Below, in pieces: positions 1 to 8,390 of a DNA stretch of 64,000 bases. The number at the start of each line of letters is the position of its first letter. Positions within the stretch are counted from its first letter, which is position 1. This stretch comes from Solirubrum sp044628455 (GTDB taxonomy: Bacteria; Bacteroidota; Bacteroidia; Cytophagales; Hymenobacteraceae), in the NCBI RefSeq assembly GCF_044628455.1, contig NZ_JBIYZW010000002.1, positions 62,001-126,000 on the forward strand. Direction: 5' to 3'. The position numbers were made by a program, and so were the translations under genes. The notes beneath the pieces were generated by a model that was not told the origin of the DNA, did not search any database, and was given only the letters and a program-made list of their open reading frames with translations.

Positions 1-606
1 CACGGCGTAGATCTTGCCGTTTACGGCGGCGCCGTAGGTGTTTTTTGCTTCCGGCATGGGCGCCAGCGCCGTCCAGACGCCGGTGGCGGGGTCGAAGGAG
101 CGCAATTCGTTGGTAAACGTGCCGTTGGTCCGCAGTCCGCCGTAGGCGTAGAGCCGGCCGTTCCAAGTGGCCAGCCCAGCCTGGTTGGCCGGCACATCGT
201 TGCTGAAAGTGCTGGCCAGCGTGCCGTTGCCCGGCAGCAGGCTGAACATGGCGGGCATCGGACCGGCTATGGTGGCGCCATTGAGCACGTATAGGCGGGC
301 GCTGCCGGTGCCAGGGTTGAGCAAGACGGCCTTGGCCAGCCGGTGTTCGGGCACCTGCCCCGTGCTGAGCGGCGTCGCCCCCCAGCTGTTGGCCGCGGGG
401 TCGTAGCGGAATACCTCGCTGGTAAAAGCCGTTTGAGGGCTGCCCCCGCCTACCATGTAGAAGTAGGTTTGGTCCTGGCAGTAGGCCATGGCGTAGCGCC
501 CCCCGTCGGGCAGCGCGGCCAGCGGCGTGAATACCAGGGAATTGGTTTGGGCGCACACCGGCGCGGAGCCAGCCAGCACCAGTAGCAGGGAAAGTAGGCG
601 TTTCAT
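1..606 (-). CDS. Kelch-repeat secreted protein (3' end outside window)
   Basis: The frame runs from an ATG at 606 to the window edge without a stop, so only the first 202 residues are seen. The N-terminus is a signal peptide (MKRLLSLLLVLAGSAPVCAQ). Two Kelch-type blades follow: one around VFRYDPAANSWGATPLS, and one around RSFDPATGVWTALAPMP followed by a GKIYAV start of the next blade. Kelch blades form beta-propellers used for protein or glycan binding, so an exported propeller is likely. A near-consensus -7 box (TATCTTCG, minus strand, 628-635) lies just upstream, divergent from pyrD. The substrate is unknown. Confidence 0.75.
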   Translation of the reverse strand, partial: MKRLLSLLLVLAGSAPVCAQTNSLVFTPLAALPDGGRYAMAYCQDQTYFYMVGGGSPQTAFTSEVFRYDPAANSWGATPLSTGQVPEHRLAKAVLLNPGTGSARLYVLNGATIAGPMPAMFSLLPGNGTLASTFSNDVPANQAGLATWNGRLYAYGGLRTNGTFTNELRSFDPATGVWTALAPMPEAKNTYGAAVNGKIYAV

Positions 607-779
607 CAGGGGCGGGGAAATATTCCTCGAAGATAAGCGCCCCCGCTTTCCCGTTTCAGGCCAAGCCGCCGCGATGCTGCGGGCCAGAATGCGCTACCCA
701 AGTCGGTCGATTTCGCCAGCTGGAAGGCTAATGCCGCCGGCCGGGGCGTAACTTGCGCCCCGAACTTACGCCCCTGCAG

Positions 780-1826
780 ATGTACCGTTCGTTGCTCAAG
801 CCGCTGCTTTTTCGCCTCGATGCGGAGCAGGCCCACCACCTGGTATTTGGGGCGCTGGGCTTGGCCGGGGGCGTGCCGGGCGCGGCGGCCCTGCTGCGCA
901 GCCAGTTTGCCTACCAGCACCCCAGCCTGGAGCGGGAGGTGTTCGGGCTGAAGTTTCGCAACCCCATCGGGCTGGCCGCGGGCTTCGACAAAGATGCGCG
1001 GCTGGTCGACGAGCTGGCCGCGCTGGGCTTTGGCCACGTCGAAATCGGTACCGTTACGCCGCGGCCGCAGCCGGGCAACCCCGCCCCGCGCCTGTTCCGC
1101 CTGCCCGCCGACCGCGCCCTGATCAACCGCATGGGCTTCAACAACGCCGGCGCGGCCGCTGCGGCCGAGCGCCTGCGCCGCCGCCGCGCCGACATCATCA
1201 TCGGTGGCAACATCGGCAAGAACAAAGACACGCCCAACGAGCAGGCCGCCGCCGACTACGTAGCCGCGGTGCAGGCCCTGCACGAAGTGGTCGACTATTT
1301 CGTGGTGAACGTGTCGTCGCCCAACACGCCCGGTTTGCGGCAGCTGCAGGAACGCGAGCCATTGCTGCAGCTGCTGCGCGCGGTGCAGCGCGCCAACCAC
1401 GCCCAGCGCACTGCCCGCCCCCTGTTGCTCAAGATTGCCCCCGACCTCAGCAACGGGCAGCTCGACGACATCATTGCCATTGTGCGCGAGGCTGGCCTCA
1501 GCGGGGTGGTGGCCACCAACACCACCGTGGCCCGCGGTGGCCTGCGCACCCCGGCAACGGCAGTCGAGCAAATGGGCGCGGGCGGGCTGAGTGGGGCGCC
1601 GCTGCGCGGCCGGGCTACCGAGGTCATCCGCTACCTGCACGCGCAGTCGGGCGGCAGCTTCCCCATCATCGGCGTGGGCGGCATCTTCTCGCCGGCCGAC
1701 GTGCAGGAAAAACTGGCGGCTGGGGCCGCGCTGGTGCAGCTCTACACCGGCTTCATTTACGAAGGCCCGGGCGTGGTGCGGCGCATGTGCCGCGAACTAG
1801 TGGGCGCCGCCGCCGTAGGAAGCTGA
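780..1826 (+). CDS. pyrD: Dihydroorotate dehydrogenase (quinone), class 2
   Basis: Fourth step of pyrimidine synthesis: oxidises dihydroorotate to orotate with FMN and passes electrons to quinone at the inner membrane. The 348-residue protein has the class 2 layout: an N-terminal membrane-associated helix (MYRSLLKPLLFRLDAEQAHH), AGFDKD at about 67-72, a GTVTP segment, NRMGFNN at about 116-122, and NVSSPNTPGL at about 177-186 carrying the catalytic serine typical of class 2 (class 1 enzymes have cysteine). The C-terminal GVGGIFS and YTGF segments bind FMN phosphate. I chose the ATG at 780 because homologues start with this helix; a TTG at 753 would add nine residues. Confidence 0.95.
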   Translation: MYRSLLKPLLFRLDAEQAHHLVFGALGLAGGVPGAAALLRSQFAYQHPSLEREVFGLKFRNPIGLAAGFDKDARLVDELAALGFGHVEIGTVTPRPQPGNPAPRLFRLPADRALINRMGFNNAGAAAAAERLRRRRADIIIGGNIGKNKDTPNEQAAADYVAAVQALHEVVDYFVVNVSSPNTPGLRQLQEREPLLQLLRAVQRANHAQRTARPLLLKIAPDLSNGQLDDIIAIVREAGLSGVVATNTTVARGGLRTPATAVEQMGAGGLSGAPLRGRATEVIRYLHAQSGGSFPIIGVGGIFSPADVQEKLAAGAALVQLYTGFIYEGPGVVRRMCRELVGAAAVGS

Positions 1827-1898
1827 TTGACCCAAGTGCCCAAAGCGGCTAGCTTAGCCGGGTGCTTGGTTCGTTCACCTTCCACAATCACTACTGCA

Positions 1899-2030
1899 AT
1901 GGGCAAAGGAGACATGAAGTCGCGCAAGGGCAAACTCACCGCGGGCACGTTCGGCAAACGCCGCCCCCACAAACCCAAAGTCGCCGCCAAAACGGCCCCG
2001 GCCCCCAAAGCCGACAGCCAAAAAGAATAG
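1899..2030 (+). CDS. thx: 30S ribosomal protein THX (bTHX)
   Basis: A 43-residue, very basic protein beginning MGKGDMKSRKGKL, followed by AGTFGKRRPHKPK and an Ala/Pro/Lys tail. The MGKGDxKSRxGK start followed by a G-x-x-GKxRP stretch is the signature of Thx, a small 30S protein that sits in a cavity at the head of the subunit. It lies 72 bp after pyrD with no terminator between, so it may be co-transcribed. The ATG at 1899 was chosen over an upstream in-frame start because it matches the family N-terminus exactly. Confidence 0.88.
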   Translation: MGKGDMKSRKGKLTAGTFGKRRPHKPKVAAKTAPAPKADSQKE

Positions 2031-2055
2031 CGGCCGCTCAAGTCTGCCACTTACG

Positions 2056-2108
2056 AAGCCGGGCGGCGGGCCGGAAAACCCAGTGGTTTTCGGCCCGCCG
2101 CCCGGCTT
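2056..2108. terminator. Bidirectional terminator hairpin
   Basis: A very strong stem: AAGCCGGGCGGCGGGCC pairs with GGCCCGCCGCCCGGCTT, extended inwards by AAAACC/GGTTTT around a CAGT loop. It sits between the convergent thx and lipid A deacylase-like genes and can serve both. Confidence 0.75.
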
Positions 2109-2123
2109 TGCTGCGCCAGCCCG

Positions 2124-3239
2124 CTAAAGCTTCACGCCCAGGCGCCACTCGATGGCGTCGGCCGAGCCGCGGTGCACCTTCAGGCCCAGGGTGCCGAACA
2201 GGCGCTCGGTGAAGTGGTATTTCAGGCCGATGCGCTCGTAGTAGAAGTTGTTGGACTTGTAGGGATTGTACAGGTAGATGCCCAGGTGCGTCTCGAAGGC
2301 CAGGCGGCCCAGCAGCAGCTCGTGGCCCACTATCACGCCGGCTTTCTTCACGTCGATCAGCTCCCGGCCCGCCGCGGTGGTATCGCGCTGCTCGGCCAGC
2401 AGGGAGCGGTCGTAGAAGCCTTCCAAACCCACCAGCAGGTTGCTTTTGCGGTTCACGCGCCGCCCCCCAATCACCGTCACCGAGTTCACCCAGTAGCGGC
2501 GCGTGTCGGACTCGTTGCGCTGCTTGATGCCCGCGCTGGCGCTCAGGTTCAGGAAGTTTTTGCCCAGCCCTGCTACCTCGCCCCCGCCTTCGGGCAGCGG
2601 CACGAAGGCGCGCTGCTGGTGGAAGTTCAGTCCAATGTTGAGGGTGGGAATGTTGATGCCCAGGTTGGGCTTGGCCGTGGCCCCGTTGGAGTAGTGGTTC
2701 AGGGCCACGCCCATCAGCAAGCCCAGCTTGGGCGACAGGGCCACGTCGTACTCGGCACGCAGCTGCAGCGTGGCGTTCAGCCGCGAGCTGACGAAGGTGT
2801 TCTTGTGGTTGGTGTCGCGGTCGAAGCGCCGGGGAAAGTAGCCGACGCCGGTGCCCATACGGAAGCTCAGCTGCTGGCCCCGCCGCTCCCAGAACAGCTT
2901 GTTGAGATACACGCTGGCGGCGTAGGAGCGGCCCAGCACGGGGTTGTGGTAGTCGTAGTACACCAGGGCCAGGCCAACCCGGGGGTAGCGGTACCAGGCG
3001 TGCCAGGGCTGACGGCCGTTGAGCTGGCGCTGCACGTTCAGCTCCAGGCCCGTGGGATGGGCCGATACCAGGTGGCGCACCCGCGGCGTGTGGGCGATGA
3101 TGAAGCCGGCCTGGGCGTAGGCCCCCACAATCAGCGGACCGGGCCGGGCCGGTGCGGCGGCCGGAACCTCCTGGGCCGTGGCGCGCCCGGCCGGCAGCAG
3201 GCCCAGCGCAAAGACAACAAAAAGAAAACGCGGCTTCAT
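2124..3239 (-). CDS. Acyloxyacyl hydrolase / PagL-like lipid A 3-O-deacylase
   Basis: A 371-residue exported protein: signal peptide to about residue 23 (ending ATAQ), then alternating beta-strands. NHYSNGATAKPNLGIN at about 181-196 matches the H-x-S-N...N-x-G active-site motif of PagL, an outer-membrane enzyme that removes the 3-O acyl chain of lipid A; H182 and S184 would be the catalytic pair. Bacteroidota homologues are annotated as acyloxyacyl hydrolases. The protein is much longer than classical PagL (about 150 residues), so extra strands or a periplasmic domain are present. The start at 3239 gives a clean signal peptide and follows a good promoter (3261-3288). Substrate specificity is inferred from the motif only. 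Confidence 0.75.
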   Translation of the reverse strand: MKPRFLFVVFALGLLPAGRATAQEVPAAAPARPGPLIVGAYAQAGFIIAHTPRVRHLVSAHPTGLELNVQRQLNGRQPWHAWYRYPRVGLALVYYDYHNPVLGRSYAASVYLNKLFWERRGQQLSFRMGTGVGYFPRRFDRDTNHKNTFVSSRLNATLQLRAEYDVALSPKLGLLMGVALNHYSNGATAKPNLGINIPTLNIGLNFHQQRAFVPLPEGGGEVAGLGKNFLNLSASAGIKQRNESDTRRYWVNSVTVIGGRRVNRKSNLLVGLEGFYDRSLLAEQRDTTAAGRELIDVKKAGVIVGHELLLGRLAFETHLGIYLYNPYKSNNFYYERIGLKYHFTERLFGTLGLKVHRGSADAIEWRLGVKL

Positions 3240-3260
3240 CGGGGGCACTGGGCAGAAGCG

Positions 3261-3288
3261 CAAAAGTAGCGAAACAGCCCTATCCCAA
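3261..3288 (-). promoter_or_regulatory. Bacteroidota-type promoter for the PagL-like gene
   Basis: On the minus strand a TTG (3286-3288) is separated by 17 bases from TACTTTTG (3261-3268), a full match to TTG-N17-23-TAnnTTTG. The predicted start of transcription is about 15-20 bases before the ATG at 3239. Confidence 0.6.
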
Positions 3289-3487
3289 CCGCTTATCTGC
3301 CGGCGGCGGCTGGGCGCCAGGGCCGCCGGATTACGCCGCAATGGTGCTCGGCTGGGGAGCGAGTTTGCGCCCGGCTGCAACATCGCCCCCGTATTTGCAG
3401 TAAGAGGGCTGTTTTCCGGCCGTGCTCCGCCCCGGAGCCGGCGCCCCACCCAGGGTTCATTCACTCACTTCCTCCGCATTTACCTCC

Positions 3488-4243
3488 ATGAAAAAAATAG
3501 CTGCCCTCGCGCTTACTCTGGCCGCCACTTCGGCCGCCTACGCCCAGGATCCGGGCGGATTCCGCATCGGTCTGAAAGCCGGCGCCACCTACTCCAACAT
3601 CTCCGGCGACAACGTTTCGCAGATTGCCGGCTCGGGCTACGAAACCAGCCTGGGCAAGTACAAGATCGGCTACAACGTGGGCCTGGCCGCTACCCTGCCC
3701 ATCAGCAGCGACGGATTTTTCTCCATTCAGCCCGAGCTGCTCTACAACCGCAAGGGCTACCAGCTCGAAACCGACTCGAAGTCGACCAACACTACCCTGC
3801 CCGCCGGCGTCTCGAAAATAGAGCAGGAGCAGGAGCGCGTGCTGCACTACATCGACGTGCCGGTGCTGGCCAAGATCAACGCCGGCGGCCTGTTCTTCGA
3901 GCTCGGCCCGCAGTTCAGCTACCTGTTCGGCTCGAAAAACAAGTCGCAGACGACCACCAAGTACAACAACGGTGGTAAAGACAAGGTGGAAAACGACGGC
4001 GGCTTCCTCGACTACACCGGCGTGAGCCGCGACGACGCCTACAAGTCGGATCTGGCGCAGTTTGATATCGGCGGCGTGGCCGGCCTGGGCTACCAGGCCC
4101 AGAGCGGCCTGAGCATTGGCCTGCGCTACGCCCGCGGCTTCAACTCGCTCATCGACACCAAGGACAGCGACAACGAGCCCAAGGCTTTCAACAATGCCTA
4201 CACCCTGCAGGTAGGCTACCTGCTGCCCGTAGGCAACCGGTAA
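3488..4243 (+). CDS. PorT-family outer membrane beta-barrel protein (1 of 3 in tandem)
   Basis: A 251-residue protein with signal peptide MKKIAALALTLAATSAAYAQ, then a run of amphipathic strands (FRIGLKAGATYSNISGD, FSIQPELLYNRKGYQ, IDVPVLAKINAGGLFFELGPQ, GLSIGLRYARGFNSL) ending in a beta-signal (YTLQVGYLLPV). This is the PF13568 'outer membrane protein beta-barrel' pattern. The family includes PorT of the type IX secretion pathway, but most members have unknown roles and nothing here marks this one as PorT itself. It is the first of three tandem paralogues (with 4433-5137 and 5318-5986), each followed by its own terminator, and carries a longer extracellular-loop region (about 150-190) than the other two. 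Confidence 0.8.
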   Translation: MKKIAALALTLAATSAAYAQDPGGFRIGLKAGATYSNISGDNVSQIAGSGYETSLGKYKIGYNVGLAATLPISSDGFFSIQPELLYNRKGYQLETDSKSTNTTLPAGVSKIEQEQERVLHYIDVPVLAKINAGGLFFELGPQFSYLFGSKNKSQTTTKYNNGGKDKVENDGGFLDYTGVSRDDAYKSDLAQFDIGGVAGLGYQAQSGLSIGLRYARGFNSLIDTKDSDNEPKAFNNAYTLQVGYLLPVGNR

Positions 4244-4262
4244 GCCCCCCGGGCTACCGCCC

Positions 4263-4299
4263 AAACGGCCTGCTTCCTCGGGAAGCAGGCCGTTTTTTT
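4263..4299 (+). terminator. Intrinsic terminator after first barrel gene
   Basis: AAACGGCCTGCTTCC and GGAAGCAGGCCGTTT form a perfect stem followed by a run of Ts, 20 bp after the stop codon. Confidence 0.85.
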
Positions 4300-4432
4300 G
4301 TCGCAGTCCTGCTGATAGTTACCCGGGGCTCCGACCGCGGGCCCGCTGCTCAAGGCTCGTCTGGCACGCTTGTGGCGTGGTGCCGGGAAACGCAGTTTGT
4401 TTTTCTCCTGAACCGTAAACGGCCTTCTCACC

Positions 4433-5137
4433 ATGAAAAAAGCTGTTTTTGCCTTCGCGACCCTGCTGGCCGCCGCGGCCCTTACTCCCTCGGCGCAGGC
4501 CCAGGGCATTCGACTCGGCCTGCGCGCCGGCGCCAACTACTCCAACCTGGCGGGCGACCTGCAGAACGAGTCCACCTACAACAACAAGATCGGTTTCCTG
4601 GGTGGGGTTATGCTCAACGCCGACCTCAGCGGCGACGGGTTTCTCTCGCTGCAGCCCGAGGTATTGTTCTCGCAGAAGGGCTTCGAGAACAAGCCCACCG
4701 AGTACAGCCGCACGGTGCTGGGCGCCGGCTTCACCGAGAAGCGTGAGGGCAAGGTCAACTACAACTACCTCGACGTGCCCCTGCTGCTGAAAATCAACGC
4801 CGACGGCTTCGTGTTTGAGGCCGGGCCGCAGTTTTCCTACCTGCTCAGCTCCAGCAACGAAACGAAGACCATTCGCACCAACACCGTCACGGGCCGCAGC
4901 GAAACCTTCGAGACCGAGAACCAGAACGACGTGAGCGGCCTCAAGCGCAGCGAGCTGGGCTACGCCGCCGGCGTGGGCTACCAGGCCGACAACGGCCTGG
5001 GTTTGAGTTTGCGCTACACGGGCGCCTTCAGCGACTTCGTGAAGCCCGACAACGGCGCCTACTTCAACGGCGACCTGCAGAACGCCCGGCAGTCGGCCTT
5101 CCAGCTCTCGTTGGGCTACCTGATTCCCAGCCGCTAA
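4433..5137 (+). CDS. PorT-family outer membrane beta-barrel protein (2 of 3)
   Basis: 234 residues with signal peptide ending SAQAQ, then GIRLGLRAGANYSNLAGDL, LSLQPEVLFSQKGFEN, YLDVPLLLKINADGFVFEAG and a C-terminal strand FQLSLGYLIPSR. It is closest to the next gene downstream: both mature proteins begin QGIRLG and share the NLAGDL, FSQKGF and KVNYNYLD segments, so the two look like a fairly recent tandem duplication. Role unknown; an outer-membrane location is inferred from the signal peptide and barrel pattern. Confidence 0.8.
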   Translation: MKKAVFAFATLLAAAALTPSAQAQGIRLGLRAGANYSNLAGDLQNESTYNNKIGFLGGVMLNADLSGDGFLSLQPEVLFSQKGFENKPTEYSRTVLGAGFTEKREGKVNYNYLDVPLLLKINADGFVFEAGPQFSYLLSSSNETKTIRTNTVTGRSETFETENQNDVSGLKRSELGYAAGVGYQADNGLGLSLRYTGAFSDFVKPDNGAYFNGDLQNARQSAFQLSLGYLIPSR

Positions 5138-5162
5138 GCGACCCTTCAGCTTTTGCTCTGTT

Positions 5163-5197
5163 CCGGCGGGCCAACTACCCGGTGGCCCGCCGGTTTA
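5163..5197 (+). terminator. Intrinsic terminator after second barrel gene
   Basis: CCGGCGGGCCA pairs with TGGCCCGCCGG, followed by TTTA. It lies 25 bp after the stop. Confidence 0.7.
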
Positions 5198-5317
5198 GCA
5201 TAAATCACCCCGGCCGCGGCGCTTGAAACACCCAAAATCGCTCCGTTTGCGTATGCGAAGTGCTTTCGGCCCGGCAACGGCCGCGGGCCCCGCCTTCACT
5301 CAACATTTTTCAGCCGT

Positions 5318-5986
5318 ATGAAAAAGCCCCTACTCCTGGCCGCCGCCGCGCTCTGCGCCGCGCTGGCCCTACCTTCCGCCGCGCAAGCCCAGGGCATCCG
5401 CCTGGGCGTGAAAGCCGGCGTCAACTACACCAACCTGGCCGGCGACCTGGCCGACGAAGACCGTTACGAAAGCAAAATCGGCCCGCACGCCGGCCTGATG
5501 GTCAACGTGGGCTTGCTCGACGACGGCTTCCTGTCCTTGCAGCCCGAGCTGCTGTTTTCGCAGAAGGGCTTCAAGTACGCCGAGAGCGAGCGGATGGACG
5601 CACTGGGCAACCGCTACAAGTTCAGCGGCAAGGTCAACTACAACTACCTCGATTTGCCCATCCTGTTCAAGATCAACGCCGACGGCCTGTTCTTCGAGCT
5701 GGGGCCGCAGGTGGGCTACCTGCTCAGCGTGAGCAACGACGTAACCACCGTGGTCAACAGCCGCACCACCACCAACTCGTCGACCTACAACAACCTCGAC
5801 AACGTGAACCGCACCGAGCTGGGCTACGCCGCCGGTCTGGGCTACGAGTCGGACATGGGCCTGATGCTGGGGCTGCGCTACAACGGCGGGCTGAGCAAAT
5901 ACGGCAAGAACGACAGCGGCGACTTCAAGAACGCCCGCAACTCGGCCTTCATGCTCTCGTTGGGCTACTTCTTCGGCGGCAAGTAA
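5318..5986 (+). CDS. PorT-family outer membrane beta-barrel protein (3 of 3)
   Basis: 222 residues; signal peptide MKKPLLLAAAALCAALALPS through AAQAQ, then GIRLGVKAGVNYTNLAGDL, LSLQPELLFSQKGFKY, KVNYNYLDLPILFKINADG, ELGPQVGYLL and the terminal strand FMLSLGYFFGGK. It differs from its neighbour mainly in the loop after the paired LLS/LLSV strands, which here is Thr/Asn/Ser rich (about 143-160), as expected for surface-exposed loops that diverge after duplication. Function not assigned. Confidence 0.8.
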   Translation: MKKPLLLAAAALCAALALPSAAQAQGIRLGVKAGVNYTNLAGDLADEDRYESKIGPHAGLMVNVGLLDDGFLSLQPELLFSQKGFKYAESERMDALGNRYKFSGKVNYNYLDLPILFKINADGLFFELGPQVGYLLSVSNDVTTVVNSRTTTNSSTYNNLDNVNRTELGYAAGLGYESDMGLMLGLRYNGGLSKYGKNDSGDFKNARNSAFMLSLGYFFGGK

Positions 5987-6017
5987 GCCGGCCGAATTCC
6001 GCCCCCCTGCCCCGCAC

Positions 6018-6054
6018 AAACGCCCGGCTTCTCCTGCGGAGAGGCCGGGCGTTT
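6018..6054. terminator. Terminator between convergent barrel and dipeptidase genes
   Basis: AAACGCCCGGCTTCTCC pairs with GGAGAGGCCGGGCGTTT with one G-T pair around a TGC loop. It can terminate transcription from both sides. Confidence 0.75.
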
Positions 6055-6079
6055 GGCATTTGATGAGGCGGGCGGCCGT

Positions 6080-7453
6080 TTAGGCCTGCTCGCGCATCAG
6101 GCGGGCGTAGTGCTGGTAAAACAGCGGAATGGTTTCGATGCCCTTCATGAAGTTGAACACGCCGAAGTGCTCGTTGGGCGAGTGAATGGCGTCGGAGTCG
6201 AGGCCAAAGCCGAGCAGCACCGAGTCGACCCCCAGTTCCTGCTTGAACATGGCCACGATGGGAATGGAGCCGCCGCCGCGGGTGGGAATGGGCTTCTTGC
6301 CGAAGGTGTCTTCCAGGGCCTGGGCGGCGGCCTGGTAAGCTACCGAGTCGGTGGGCGTCACCACCGGCTCGCCGCCGTGGTGGGGCTTCACCACTACCGT
6401 TACGCCCTCGGGGGCAATGCTCTGGAAGTGTTTCTGGAAGAGCTGGCTGATTTCCTCGGAGGTCTGGTGGGGCACCAGGCGCATGGAAATCTTGGCGTAG
6501 GCCTTGGAGGCAATAACCGTTTTGGCGCCCTCGCCGGTGTAGCCGCCCCAGATACCGTTCACGTCGAGGGTAGGCCGGATGCTGACGCGTTCCAGGGTGG
6601 TGTAACCCTCTTCCCCGTAAGTAGCGGGCAGACCGATGCTTTGCTTGTACTCTTCCTCCGAGTAGGGAGCCTTGTTCAGCTCGGCCCGCTCCTCCTGGCT
6701 CAACTCGTCCACGTTGTCGTAGAAGCCGGGAATGGTGATGTGGCGGTTCTCGTCGTGCAGCGAGGCAATCATCTTGCACAGCGCATTGATGGGATTGTGC
6801 ACGGCTCCGCCGTAGAGGCCGGAGTGCAGGTCGCGGTTGGGGCCGGTTACCTCCACTTCGTGGTAACTGAGGCCCCGCAAGCCCACCTCGATGCTGGGCG
6901 TGTCGTTGGCAATAATGCCGGTGTCGGAGAGCAGCACCACATCGGCGCGCAGCTTCTCGCGGTTGGCGTTGACGAAGATGCCCAGGTTCTCGGAGCCCAC
7001 TTCTTCTTCGCCCTCAATCATCACCTTCACGTTGCAGGGCACCCCGCCCTGCTGGTTGAGCACCTCGAAGGCCTTCACGTGCATGTATACCTGGCCCTTG
7101 TCGTCGCAGGCGCCGCGGGCGTAGATGTTGCCGTCCTTAATCACCGGCTCGAAGGGGCCCGAGGTCCACAGCTCGTAGGGGTCGGCGGGCTGCACGTCGT
7201 AGTGGCCGTACACGAGCACGGTGGGCAGCTTGGGGTCGATGATCTTGTCGCCGTACACGATGGGGTTGCCGGCGGTCTGGCACAGCTCCACGTTTTCGAG
7301 GCCCACTTCCTCCAGGCGCATCTTCAGGTAGTCGGCCGCTTTCAGCACGTCGCCGTGGAACTTGGGGTCGGCCGATACCGACGGAATGCGCAGCCACTCC
7401 AGCAGCTCGCTCAGGAAACGGTCTTGGTTTTCGGTGAGAAACGACGAGGTCAT
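6080..7453 (-). CDS. M20-family metallo-dipeptidase
   Basis: 457 residues, no signal peptide, so cytoplasmic. The two-zinc M20 ligands are all visible: GHYDVQP (H84, D86), ARGACDDKG (bridging D117), EGEEEVGS (catalytic/ligand E149-E150), the SD before GIIAND, and the C-terminal HSPNEH (about 424-429). A lid/dimerisation domain with the HSGLYGG segment interrupts the catalytic domain, as in carnosinase-like dipeptidases. It hydrolyses dipeptides, probably broad-range Xaa-dipeptides, for amino-acid recycling. A near-consensus promoter box (TACTTTTA, minus strand, 7487-7494) lies about 35 bp upstream. Confidence 0.92.
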   Translation of the reverse strand: MTSSFLTENQDRFLSELLEWLRIPSVSADPKFHGDVLKAADYLKMRLEEVGLENVELCQTAGNPIVYGDKIIDPKLPTVLVYGHYDVQPADPYELWTSGPFEPVIKDGNIYARGACDDKGQVYMHVKAFEVLNQQGGVPCNVKVMIEGEEEVGSENLGIFVNANREKLRADVVLLSDTGIIANDTPSIEVGLRGLSYHEVEVTGPNRDLHSGLYGGAVHNPINALCKMIASLHDENRHITIPGFYDNVDELSQEERAELNKAPYSEEEYKQSIGLPATYGEEGYTTLERVSIRPTLDVNGIWGGYTGEGAKTVIASKAYAKISMRLVPHQTSEEISQLFQKHFQSIAPEGVTVVVKPHHGGEPVVTPTDSVAYQAAAQALEDTFGKKPIPTRGGGSIPIVAMFKQELGVDSVLLGFGLDSDAIHSPNEHFGVFNFMKGIETIPLFYQHYARLMREQA

Positions 7454-7564
7454 TCAGGCAGGGAAAAAGTGGACGAAGATGGGGCGTAAAAGTAGGCACT
7501 GAGCCCGGAACGGCGGCACGGACAGCGCAGCCGCGGCGCACCGGCCCCGGCAGTAGCTCGCGGG

Positions 7565-8260
7565 CTAGGCCGGAGCAACCCCGGCGCCCGAGCGGCCAGC
7601 GGCTCCGCCCGAAGGCTGCACCACGTACTGCCGGGCGCGCACCGCATCGGTGTGCCGGTAAAGCGCCTCGCCCGCCGCGCACAGCTGCACCAGCTGGGCG
7701 TAGAGGCGGTTGGCAAACGCCAGGCGGGTCTCGGTAGCCGTGCTGCGGGTATTCTCGGCCTCTTTGCGCTCGGCCAAGCCTGCCAGAAACGCGGCGCTGC
7801 ACGCTTCCACCGTTTGCAGCATGGCCTCGGTGAGGCCCTCTACGGCGTACTCGGGCAGGTACTTACGCCCCTGCTTCACCAGCAAGGCCGCACCCAGAAA
7901 CAGCCCGGCTTCGCCCAGGCTCGACACATCGCGCACGCCAAACCGCTTGTAGCGGCCCGTACGGGGCGAATCTCGCACGGCCACCAGGGCCATTACCTGC
8001 TGCATGGCCGTTTCCAGCGAGGCCTGCCCCGCTGTTTTCTGCTCGGTAATGATGGCGCCCTCCTGCACCAGCACCGCATCGGGCTCTAGGGTGCCAAAGC
8101 TGCGGGTATCGGCCTTGAAGGCGGCAATGCGGGCCGCCGTGACGCCGCGCGCGGCCAACTCGGTTGCGTCGCGGTCGAGGGCAGGTTGCAGGTCGAGGCA
8201 GCGTTTCCACAGCTCGGCCTGGGTAAACGGATAGGCGGCAACGGGTTTGCGGGTAGGCAT
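7565..8260 (-). CDS. Hypothetical alpha-helical protein
   Basis: 231 residues from the ATG at 8260 (MPTRKPVAAYPFTQAELWKR), without signal peptide or membrane segment. The sequence is Ala/Leu/Glu rich and looks entirely helical, with a segment AVRDSPRTGRYKRFGVRDVSSLGE that breaks the helices in the middle, and an internal half-repeat feel (ARIAAFKADTRSF ... YAQLVQLCAAGEALY). I do not recognise a catalytic motif. It lies 111 bp upstream of the dipeptidase on the same strand. The reading frame has clean codon use and overlaps nothing on either strand that looks more real. Confidence 0.6.
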   Translation of the reverse strand: MPTRKPVAAYPFTQAELWKRCLDLQPALDRDATELAARGVTAARIAAFKADTRSFGTLEPDAVLVQEGAIITEQKTAGQASLETAMQQVMALVAVRDSPRTGRYKRFGVRDVSSLGEAGLFLGAALLVKQGRKYLPEYAVEGLTEAMLQTVEACSAAFLAGLAERKEAENTRSTATETRLAFANRLYAQLVQLCAAGEALYRHTDAVRARQYVVQPSGGAAGRSGAGVAPA

Positions 8261-8390
8261 CGGTAAGGAAATCGAGGATAAGGAAAAACCACCGGCCGCC
8301 CCCTGCTCCGGGGAGCTGCCGGGCCACAACCTATTCGTTGGGGCGCACATCTCCAAATGCACGCCCCCAGCCCCGGCCGCCAGGCCTTAA

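Noticed and set aside
3388..3398. GTATTTGC as a promoter box for the first barrel gene
   Set aside because: It lacks two bases of the TAnnTTTG spacing, so it was not called.
6053..7489. A 478-codon plus-strand frame opposite the M20 dipeptidase
   Set aside because: The minus strand has all zinc-ligand motifs; the plus frame is low-complexity His/Val/Gly with none.
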